NCBI GenBank assembly: GCA_016181305.1
Contig: JACOZN010000010.1
Coordinates: forward strand, 1 to 64,000
DNA from: Candidatus Woesearchaeota archaeon
Lineage (GTDB): Archaea; Nanobdellota; Nanobdellia; Woesearchaeales; GW2011-AR4
DNA: 64,000 nucleotides
Direction: 5' to 3'
Shown here: positions 14,014 to 20,782 of the stretch, in pieces
Position numbering within the stretch: position 1 is the first letter of the stretch
How the letters are laid out: every line of letters begins with the position of its first letter
The notes under the pieces: generated by a model
What the model saw: only the letters and a program-made list of their open reading frames with translations
The model's database searches: none
What the model was told of the DNA's origin: nothing
Made by a program: the position numbers and the translations under genes

Positions 14014-14910
14014 ATGCTGGACTTCACAAAAATAAAGACAATCTCTATAAACCAGAGAAAGAATAAGGTTAAGCTAAGTGATTTAGTTAAGCCTGCAAAT
14101 TCCAAGATATTGATTGAGTCAAAAGAATTTGATGATTTGGTAAAAAAAATGATTTCTGCTTACAGGAACAAAAAGCAGATAATTCTGATGATGGGCGCAC
14201 ATGTCGTAAAAGTCGGCATGAGCCTTTTGATAATTGATTTGATGAAAAAAGGGATTATAAAGCATATTGCAATGAACGGCGCAGTCCCGATTCATGACTT
14301 TGAGCTTGCGCTCATAGGAGAAACATCGGAGTATGTTGAAAAGACAATCGAGGACGGCACATTCGGAATGACAGAGGAAACAGGAAGGACATTGAATGAA
14401 GCAATAAAAGAAGGCGCAAAAAACAGCTATGGCATGGGCTATGCAATCGGAAAGAAAATAAACGACTTGAACCTGCCAAATAAGGAGTACAGCATCCTGT
14501 ACAATGCCTACAAGCTTGGAGTTCCGGCAACCGTGCATGTTGCAATCGGCACAGACATAATACACCAGCACCCGAACTGCGACGGCGCTGCCATCGGAAA
14601 GACAAGCTACCACGACTTTAAGGTTTTTGCTGAAAGTGTGAGCAGGCTCGAAGGCGGTGTTATCATTAATGCAGGCTCGGCAGTCGTGCTGCCTGAGGTT
14701 TTTTTAAAGGCTCTTACAATCGCAAGAAACCTTGGATTTAAAGTCGAGAAAATTACGGCTGCAAATTTTGACATGATAAACCATTACCGCCCGAGGGAAA
14801 ATGTCGTCCAGAGGCCGACTTCGCTTGGAGGGGAAGGATTTGTAATAATTGAGAGGCATGAAAAAACCATTCCTACACTGCACAGGAAAATTGTTGAAAA
14901 TATCCGATAA
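14014..14910 (+). CDS. Deoxyhypusine-synthase-like NAD-fold protein of unknown function
   Basis: A 298-residue protein. The ATG at 14,014 is one base after the gmhA stop; an in-frame TTG at 14,002 is less likely. It has MMGAHVVKVGMSLLIIDLM (about 51-69), AMNGAVPIHDFELALIGET, ADP-binding-like GTDIIHQHP and a GGVIINAGSAVVLPEV stretch. Overall this resembles the Rossmann-like fold of deoxyhypusine synthase and relatives. A lone Lys-rich hypusine active-site motif is not evident, and a role in eIF5A modification is unlikely from its position between gmhA and the heptose kinase. It probably acts on or regulates a heptose intermediate, but no reaction can be assigned. Confidence 0.65.
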   Translation: MLDFTKIKTISINQRKNKVKLSDLVKPANSKILIESKEFDDLVKKMISAYRNKKQIILMMGAHVVKVGMSLLIIDLMKKGIIKHIAMNGAVPIHDFELALIGETSEYVEKTIEDGTFGMTEETGRTLNEAIKEGAKNSYGMGYAIGKKINDLNLPNKEYSILYNAYKLGVPATVHVAIGTDIIHQHPNCDGAAIGKTSYHDFKVFAESVSRLEGGVIINAGSAVVLPEVFLKALTIARNLGFKVEKITAANFDMINHYRPRENVVQRPTSLGGEGFVIIERHEKTIPTLHRKIVENIR

Positions 14911-14962
14911 AATCGTAATAAACAAAGCTGATAAAAATAATTTGCTGACGAAATAAAAAAAT

Positions 14963-15030
14963 AAAAATCACGAGAGCGACCTTTAGATGCTTAGGAGAAG
15001 AAGGTAACCCGCTTGTGATTCCATTACAAA
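14963..15030 (+). ncRNA. Structured 68-nt RNA candidate, copy B
   Basis: Same fold as 1113-1180: AATCAC/GTGATT (14,966-14,971 with 15,015-15,020), AGCG/CGCT (14,975-14,978 with 15,010-15,013), ACCTT/AAGGT (14,979-14,983 with 15,001-15,005), a 17-base loop (14,984-15,000) and the 3' tail CATTACAAA. It lies within the heptose operon and ends four bases before the ATG of the kinase gene, which has no other ribosome-binding sequence. It could be a 5' leader element for that gene, a processed small RNA, or a dispersed repeat. Between 14,911 and 14,962 I see only A/T-rich sequence. Confidence 0.55.
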
Positions 15031-15034
15031 CAAA

Positions 15035-16006
15035 ATGAAACAAAGGCTGCTGAAAATTTTGGAGAATTTCAAGAACAAGAAAATACTTGTGATAGGCGAC
15101 ATAATGCTCGACAAGTACCTCTGGGGGGACGTGTCAAGGATAAGCCCCGAGGCGCCTGTACAGGTTGTGAATGTATTGGGGGAAACTTACGAGGCAGGGG
15201 GGGCTGCAAACGTCGCAAGCAACATTTCAGCGCTTACAGGAAAGGCTTTTATGGCCGGAATTGCGGGAAATGATGATGCAAAGGACATTTTATTGGGGGA
15301 ATTAAGCAGGAAGGGCATTAACACAGATGGCATTTTTCTTGACAAGGGCAAGCCCACCACGCAAAAAATAAGGATAATCGGCAAAAGCCAGCAGCTTCTA
15401 AGGGTGGACTACGAGAAGAAAGAGCACGTGCACAAGGAAATTGAAGATTCAATAATAAAATTCCTGGAAAGGACTATAAAGGACGTGGACGTTGTTGTGA
15501 TATCCGATTATGCAAAAGGTGTTATAACCCCGGATGTCTGCAGCAAAGCGATACGGCAGGCCAAAAGCAGCGGCAAAGCCATAATTGTAGACCCAAAGCC
15601 GAAGCACAAAAACCTGTATGAAAATGTAACTTTGATTACTCCAAATAATGCCGAGGCAAGCGAGATGACGGGAATAGAAGACGGCGACGAATCTGTGGCT
15701 GAAATGGGGGAAAAATTGGTGAAAACCCTTAACACAAATGTCTTGATAACAAGAGGCGAGAAAGGAATGTCCCTGTTCGGTCTGGACGGGAAAACCGCCA
15801 GCATACCTGCAAAGGCAAAGGAAGTCTACAGCCTTATAGGAGCCGGAGACACTGTTGTTGCGGCAATAGCGCTTGCAATAGCCTCAGGAGCCAGTTTGGA
15901 GGAGGCAGCCACCATATCCAACATTGCGGCAGGCATCAAGGTAGGGAAGATTGGGACTGCTTCTGTCAGCATCGAAGAGATAAAAATGGAAATTGAGAGC
16001 GTATGA
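15035..16006 (+). CDS. hldE1: D-glycero-beta-D-manno-heptose-7-phosphate kinase (HldE N-domain type)
   Basis: A 323-residue PfkB-family kinase. It opens with VIGDIMLDKYLWGDVSRISPEAPV (the RfaE/HldE kinase hallmark), followed by EAGGAANVASNISAL. The catalytic base lies in LIGAGDTVVAAIA (about 268-280). It phosphorylates heptose 7-phosphate to the 1,7-bisphosphate. In many bacteria this domain is fused to the nucleotidyltransferase; here they are separate genes, with the phosphatase between. Its stop overlaps the gmhB start (ATGA). Copy B of the 68-nt RNA lies immediately upstream. Confidence 0.9.
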   Translation: MKQRLLKILENFKNKKILVIGDIMLDKYLWGDVSRISPEAPVQVVNVLGETYEAGGAANVASNISALTGKAFMAGIAGNDDAKDILLGELSRKGINTDGIFLDKGKPTTQKIRIIGKSQQLLRVDYEKKEHVHKEIEDSIIKFLERTIKDVDVVVISDYAKGVITPDVCSKAIRQAKSSGKAIIVDPKPKHKNLYENVTLITPNNAEASEMTGIEDGDESVAEMGEKLVKTLNTNVLITRGEKGMSLFGLDGKTASIPAKAKEVYSLIGAGDTVVAAIALAIASGASLEEAATISNIAAGIKVGKIGTASVSIEEIKMEIESV

Positions 16007-16533
16007 CATCGGCTGTTTTTGTTGACAGGGACGGCGTATTGGTTGAGGACAAGGGCTATGTCCACAAGCTAGAAGACTTCAGGATGATTCCAAATGCGGC
16101 TGAGGGGCTGAGGCTATTAGGAGGTTATAAGCTTTTTATCATAACAAACCAGGCCGGGCTTGGAAAAGGCATATTTACTATGGGAGATTTTAACAAGTTC
16201 AGCAGCCATCTGCTTAAGGAACTTGGAAAGCACAGCATTAAGATTGAAAAAATGTATTTTTGCCCCCACAAGCCCGAGGACAACTGCGAATGCAGGAAGC
16301 CAAAGACAAAGTTTTTGAAGGACGCCGAGATGGAATTTGGCATTAATTTGAAGAAGTCATTCGTCATAGGGGACAGGAAAAGCGATTTTGAGATGGGAAG
16401 AAGCATGGGATGCAGGACTATACACGTGCTTACCGGAGACGGAGTAAAGCACAAAAATGAGGTAACTCCCGATTATTTTGCAAAGGACTTGGTTGATGCC
16501 GCACAATGGATAATTGAAAATGACAAAAAATAA
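16003..16533 (+). CDS. gmhB: D-glycero-D-manno-heptose-1,7-bisphosphate 7-phosphatase (HAD)
   Basis: A 176-residue HAD phosphatase: FVDRDGVLVED holds the nucleophile and acid/base aspartates (residues about 6-9), FIITNQAGLGKG the second motif, and FVIGDRKSDFEMG the C-terminal acidic motif. The zinc-binding set CPHKPEDNCECRKPK typical of GmhB is complete. It removes the 7-phosphate, leaving heptose 1-phosphate for nucleotidyl transfer. Its ATG overlaps the kinase stop by four bases, and the next gene begins 20 bases before its own stop, so translation is probably coupled. Confidence 0.92.
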   Translation: MTSAVFVDRDGVLVEDKGYVHKLEDFRMIPNAAEGLRLLGGYKLFIITNQAGLGKGIFTMGDFNKFSSHLLKELGKHSIKIEKMYFCPHKPEDNCECRKPKTKFLKDAEMEFGINLKKSFVIGDRKSDFEMGRSMGCRTIHVLTGDGVKHKNEVTPDYFAKDLVDAAQWIIENDKK

Positions 16534-17005
16534 GATAAAAACAATCAGCCAGCTGGCCCATATATCCCTGAAACTTAAAAGGCAGAATAAGAAAATTGTC
16601 ACAACTAATGGTGTTTTTGACATACTGCACCTGGGGCACGTAAAATGCCTTGAAGCTGCAAAAAGGCTTGGTGATGTCCTGATTGTCGGGGTTAATACTG
16701 ACGCTTCAGTCAAAAAAATCAAAGGCGACAAAAGGCCGGTTAACGGCGAGAAATCAAGAATTGGGGTGCTGGCAGGGCTTGAAAGCGTTGACTATGTTTT
16801 TCTTTTTGGCGAAAAGGACCCAAGAAAATGGCTGGGCAAAATAAAGCCAAATGTCCATGCAAAGGCTGGCGACTATAAGCTGAATGAAATCATTGAAAAA
16901 GATGTTGTTGAGAAAAACGGGGGGAAGGTTGCATTGATTCCAGTGCTTAAAGGGCACTCAACAACCAGCTTGATAAATAAAATTCTAAAAGCCGAAAATC
17001 AATAG
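16514..17005 (+). CDS. hldE2: Heptose-1-phosphate nucleotidyltransferase (HldE C-domain type)
   Basis: A 163-residue cytidylyltransferase-fold enzyme. The nucleotide-binding phrase TTNGVFDILHLGHVKCL carries the H-x-G-H motif (HLGH), followed by GVNTDASVKKIKG and, near the end, LKGHSTTSLINKI. Family members join ATP and D-glycero-beta-D-manno-heptose 1-phosphate to make ADP-heptose. With gmhA, hldE1 and gmhB this completes a route to ADP-D,D-heptose. No clear HldD epimerase is adjacent. The 20-base overlap with gmhB suggests coupled translation. Confidence 0.9.
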   Translation: MKMTKNKIKTISQLAHISLKLKRQNKKIVTTNGVFDILHLGHVKCLEAAKRLGDVLIVGVNTDASVKKIKGDKRPVNGEKSRIGVLAGLESVDYVFLFGEKDPRKWLGKIKPNVHAKAGDYKLNEIIEKDVVEKNGGKVALIPVLKGHSTTSLINKILKAENQ

Positions 17006-17036
17006 TTTTTTAAACATTTTGGGGTTTTTCTTGTGT

Positions 17037-17735
17037 ATGCCAAAGCTGTCAGTTATAGTCCCTGTTTATAACGAGGAAAGGACAATCGCAAGGGTTATTG
17101 AAGAGGCAAAAAATACAGAAATAAAAGGCATGGCAAAAGAGATTATTGCAGTTGATGACTTTTCAACAGACAACACAAGGGAAATGCTGAGAAGGGCAAA
17201 AGGCAAGCATGTAAAAATCCTCTTCCATAAAAAGAACATGGGAAAGGGCGCTGCGGTTAAAACAGGCATCAGCAACTCAACAGGCGACATTATACTTATC
17301 CAGGATGCTGACCTGGAGTACAGCCCAAAGGAATACGGCAGGCTGCTTGAGCCGATAATAAACGGAAATGCGGATGTTGTTTACGGCTCAAGGATAAATG
17401 CCATAAGGAAGAACCTCAAAAAAATGTACAAGCTCCACTATATCGGGAACGTGCTTTTGACGCTGCTGACTAATTTGCTTTACAATGCCAATATAACTGA
17501 CATGGAAACAGGATACAAGGTTTTCAGGAAGGAAGCTGTAAACGGCATAAATTTAAGGGCAAGAAGGTTTGACTTCGAGCCTGAGATAACAGCCAAGCTG
17601 CTCAAGAAAGGCTATAAGATACATGAAGTGCCGATAAACTTTTTCGGGAGAAAATTCAGCGAGGGCAAAAAGATAACATGGATTGACGGGCTCAAGGCAA
17701 TATACTACCTTTTCAAATACAGGTTTGCTGATTAA
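17037..17735 (+). CDS. GT2 glycosyltransferase, dolichyl-phosphate-sugar synthase-like
   Basis: A 232-residue GT-A enzyme: VIVPVYNEERTI at the N-terminus, AVDDFSTDNT, the metal site IQDADLEYSPKEY, and DMETGYKVFRKEAV near the acceptor domain. The ATG at 17,037 is preferred over the in-frame TTG at 17,019 because a TTTTTTAAACAT box (about 17,006-17,017) is centred about 25 bases before it, predicting a leaderless transcript separate from the heptose operon. The next GT2 begins two bases after the stop. Predicted to use a nucleotide sugar and a polyprenyl phosphate or glycan acceptor at the membrane. Confidence 0.85.
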   Translation: MPKLSVIVPVYNEERTIARVIEEAKNTEIKGMAKEIIAVDDFSTDNTREMLRRAKGKHVKILFHKKNMGKGAAVKTGISNSTGDIILIQDADLEYSPKEYGRLLEPIINGNADVVYGSRINAIRKNLKKMYKLHYIGNVLLTLLTNLLYNANITDMETGYKVFRKEAVNGINLRARRFDFEPEITAKLLKKGYKIHEVPINFFGRKFSEGKKITWIDGLKAIYYLFKYRFAD

Positions 17736-17736
17736 A

Positions 17737-18459
17737 ATGAAGCCGGACATCACAATGTTTTTTCCAGCATATAACGAGGCGGAAAACATCCCAAAATTGG
17801 CCGAGTCTGCGGAAAAAGTCCTGAAGAAAGCTGCAAATAATTACGAGATTCTTGTTGTTGTATATGAAGGCTCGACAGACGGCACGATAGATGTGGTGAA
17901 AGGGCTGGCAAAAAGAAGCAAAAAAATAAGGCTGGTTGTGCAGCCAAGGGACAGGAAGGGAATAGGGTATGCAAATATTATGGGCTTTAAAAATGCGAGA
18001 TATCCGTACATATTTTATGCTGATGCCGACAACCAGTTTGACCTTGGCGAGTTCAGGAAATTTGTGCCTTACATAGGCAAGTACGACATTATAGCCGGGT
18101 ACAGGATAAACAGGCAGGATCCGCTGATGAGGATAGCAGTGTCAAGAATCTACAATGCCATTATGCGGCTTTTGTTTAACGTGAAAGAGCGCGACCTGGA
18201 TTGCGCGTTTCGCCTGGTGAGCAAAAGGGTTATTGACAGCATCAGCCTTAAATGCCGCACAGGGGTTGCAACAACAGAGCTTTTGGCAAAGGCAAGGGCA
18301 ATAGGCTTTAAGATAAAGGAAATCGGGGTGGGGCACTACCCGAGGAGATTCGGGCAGCCTGTGTTTGAAGGCAGGTTTCTGAATTTGCCGAAGCCAAGAG
18401 TCGTCATAGACCTGCTGAAGGAAATAAGAATGCTTTACAGGGATTTGGAGCAAAAATGA
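17737..18459 (+). CDS. GT2 glycosyltransferase with altered nucleotide-binding motif
   Basis: A 240-residue GT2 protein starting at the ATG at 17,737, just after the preceding stop. It has FFPAYNEAENI, and the metal motif YADADNQFDLGEF is intact. However, the usual D-D-G-S at the end of strand 2 reads VVYEGSTDGT, so the aspartate that contacts the uracil/guanine ribose is replaced. The acceptor-side phrase DLDCAFRLVSKRV is conserved. It may be active with altered donor preference or weak activity. The end overlaps the next GT2 start (ATGA). Confidence 0.8.
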   Translation: MKPDITMFFPAYNEAENIPKLAESAEKVLKKAANNYEILVVVYEGSTDGTIDVVKGLAKRSKKIRLVVQPRDRKGIGYANIMGFKNARYPYIFYADADNQFDLGEFRKFVPYIGKYDIIAGYRINRQDPLMRIAVSRIYNAIMRLLFNVKERDLDCAFRLVSKRVIDSISLKCRTGVATTELLAKARAIGFKIKEIGVGHYPRRFGQPVFEGRFLNLPKPRVVIDLLKEIRMLYRDLEQK

Positions 18460-19160
18460 GGTACTCCATTGTGATACCTGCACATAACGAATCTGAAAAT
18501 CTGGTGAGGCTGCTGAAAAGCGCCTGTTCTGCACTGCAAAAAACAAATGAAAAATTTGAGATTATAGCTGTAAATGACAACAGCACTGACGACAGCCTTG
18601 AAATGCTGAAAAGCCTGAAAAGGCAGATAAAAGAGGTTGTAATTGTAAACAGGACAAAAAACCCAGGGGTCGGCTATGCAATAAGGGAAGGGCTTGGCAA
18701 TGCAAAAGGCGATGTGATTATAACAATGGACGGCGACTTGAGCCATGACCCTTCTGAAATTCCAAAATTTCTTGGGCTTCTTAACGGCTATGACATGGTT
18801 TGCGGCTCAAGATACATAAAAGGCGGAAAAGCTGACATGGCTTTGGGCAGGGTTGTGATAAGCGGCTTGTTCAACTTTGTTTTCAGGGTTCTTATAGGGC
18901 TTCCAATCAGGGATTTCACATCAGGATACAGGGCATACAAAAGGGAAGTTGTAAAAAAAATAAGGCTGAAAAGCAAGACATTCGGCATTTACATAGAAAT
19001 TCCCATAAAGGCGCACCTTGCAGGGTTCAGGCTTGCAGAGATTCCCATAAGCTATCATAAAAGGGAATTTGGCAAGTCAAACTTGAACTATTTCAGGCAG
19101 GGTCCTGAGTATTTCAAGGTTATTTTTGAGGCGCTGAGAATGAAGTTTTTTTGGAAGTGA
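18456..19160 (+). CDS. GT2 glycosyltransferase, dolichyl-phosphate-mannose synthase-like
   Basis: A 234-residue GT-A enzyme: SIVIPAHNESENL, AVNDNSTDDS, metal site TMDGDLSHDPSEIP, then RDFTSGYRAYKREVV and IPISYHKREFGKSNL, the last typical of polyprenyl-phosphate mannose synthases. There is no membrane tail. It is the third of three tandem GT2 genes (17,037-19,160) that are nearly contiguous and likely one transcript. The cluster ends tail-to-tail against the gene on the opposite strand at 19,161. Confidence 0.85.
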   Translation: MRYSIVIPAHNESENLVRLLKSACSALQKTNEKFEIIAVNDNSTDDSLEMLKSLKRQIKEVVIVNRTKNPGVGYAIREGLGNAKGDVIITMDGDLSHDPSEIPKFLGLLNGYDMVCGSRYIKGGKADMALGRVVISGLFNFVFRVLIGLPIRDFTSGYRAYKREVVKKIRLKSKTFGIYIEIPIKAHLAGFRLAEIPISYHKREFGKSNLNYFRQGPEYFKVIFEALRMKFFWK

Positions 19161-20780
19161 TTATTCTTTTACAAAAACAAATCCTTTATCAGTCTGCTGC
19201 CATTTGCCTTTGACATCGTAAACAAGCCACGAATACCCAATGTAATCGACTGGCTCAAAGTTCTGCTTGAGCCATTGGTAGCAAACCCATTTCTGGAACT
19301 GGAGGCTGTTTGCAGGGACAAGTATTCTGCCTGTGACAGGCTGGCATCCCGGATCAACCAAAACATCTTTATTTTTTTGCACGTATTTTTTTACCGAGTC
19401 CAAGTCCTGCTCCCAATCCAGATTGGAGTCGATTGTGTACTTGTAGCCGTTTTTCACGCCTGTGAATTCGTTGAAATAGGCAAGATGGTGGGGGAACACA
19501 AGCAAAGAGCTTGCCAAGTACCATAAAGCCGAGGCTGCTATTAATGCTGTTACAATTTTATTTTTTGGGATGCCCTCTTTCAGTATCCTGGCTGAAAAGA
19601 GGCAAAGCAAAGGATAGGCTGAAAGCACGTGCCTGTAGCCTATGGCGAGCTTGCTGAAAAAAGTAAGCATGAAAAGTATAAGGAAAATGTATGAAATCAT
19701 GAATATCTCCGGGATTGTGAGCTTCCTGAAATATAAAAACCCCAAAAAGATGAGAACAAAAATTGCAATCGGTGTTTTTATCAACAGGTGCAGGATGTAA
19801 TAGCTCCTGAATCTCTCTGCAATTTTCCCCCAGAAGAAAAATCCCCTTACTTCGTCCTTTGCCTGCCACTGGGCCTGGTCGTGCCCCAGCACATACTGCT
19901 TTGGCAACGGGATTGGAACCCAATTGACTAGATTATTTTCATAAAGATTCCTGAAAGCGGAGCTCATGAATTCCTGCTTGCTGTATTTGCTTAACGGCGT
20001 GAAAGTGCCCTTGAAAAGGTATGCCGTGTTTATTATCAGCAAGCCTATTACAAAAACAATAAATAAAGACAGAACGATATCGGATATTTTTTTTGTATTT
20101 TTATTCTGAAAATTAAACAAAAAATTTGCATTAAAATCCCTGAAAAAATAAATCATTAGGCAGTACAGGATAAATGCCGGGATTAAAAAAACTGAAAGCA
20201 TTTTGGTTATTTGCGCCAAACCAAAGCCTATTCCAGCGATAACAAGATTTTTCTTTGTTGGGTTGCTGATGTACTTCCAGAAAGTGTACATTGAAAGGAA
20301 AATAAACAAAGCTCCCCCAATGTCTGCTGTGACAAGGCTTCCAAAAGCCAGCATGTTTGGAGAAAATGAGTACAAAAACAATGCAAAAAGCCCTGCCTTC
20401 ATCCCATACAAGTCCCTTGCCCAGAGAAAGACAAAATAGCCGAGCAAAACCATGAAGAGCAATGGGATGAGCCTTGCTATAATGAGGAGATTTTTTGGGA
20501 ATAAGCCGGGCTTGCTGTTGATATAATCAATTTGCGTGCCCTTGTCAAAATCAATGAACTTGCTTTTGTCCTTGACGAACAATAAAGGCAAAGCAGCCAA
20601 AGTCGCAGTCAAGGGAGGGTTGTTTATTCCAATGTCCCAAATGCCTGTCGTAAGGTAGCGATAGCCTGAATTAAGATGAAAGGTTACCTCGTCAATTGTC
20701 CTGGATTTAGTAACGGCAATATAAAGCCCTTGCACAAAAACCAAAAAAAGCAATAATGCCACTATGTGTTTTGATTTCAT
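19161..20780 (-). CDS. Polytopic GT-C glycosyltransferase (PMT/ArnT-like)
   Basis: A 539-residue membrane protein with about 11-12 helices and a C-terminal globular tail. The first external loop carries RTIDEVTFHLNSGYRY and GIWDIGINNPPLT, matching the acidic catalytic loop and the N-P-P-L motif of the PMT_2 superfamily. Such enzymes take a sugar from a polyprenyl-phosphate carrier on the outer face. It lies two bases after the surface protein gene at 20,783-23,113 and may be cotranscribed with that secreted-protein operon, so it could modify those proteins or their glycans. Confidence 0.8.
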   Translation of the reverse strand: MKSKHIVALLLFLVFVQGLYIAVTKSRTIDEVTFHLNSGYRYLTTGIWDIGINNPPLTATLAALPLLFVKDKSKFIDFDKGTQIDYINSKPGLFPKNLLIIARLIPLLFMVLLGYFVFLWARDLYGMKAGLFALFLYSFSPNMLAFGSLVTADIGGALFIFLSMYTFWKYISNPTKKNLVIAGIGFGLAQITKMLSVFLIPAFILYCLMIYFFRDFNANFLFNFQNKNTKKISDIVLSLFIVFVIGLLIINTAYLFKGTFTPLSKYSKQEFMSSAFRNLYENNLVNWVPIPLPKQYVLGHDQAQWQAKDEVRGFFFWGKIAERFRSYYILHLLIKTPIAIFVLIFLGFLYFRKLTIPEIFMISYIFLILFMLTFFSKLAIGYRHVLSAYPLLCLFSARILKEGIPKNKIVTALIAASALWYLASSLLVFPHHLAYFNEFTGVKNGYKYTIDSNLDWEQDLDSVKKYVQKNKDVLVDPGCQPVTGRILVPANSLQFQKWVCYQWLKQNFEPVDYIGYSWLVYDVKGKWQQTDKGFVFVKE

Positions 20781-20782
20781 TT

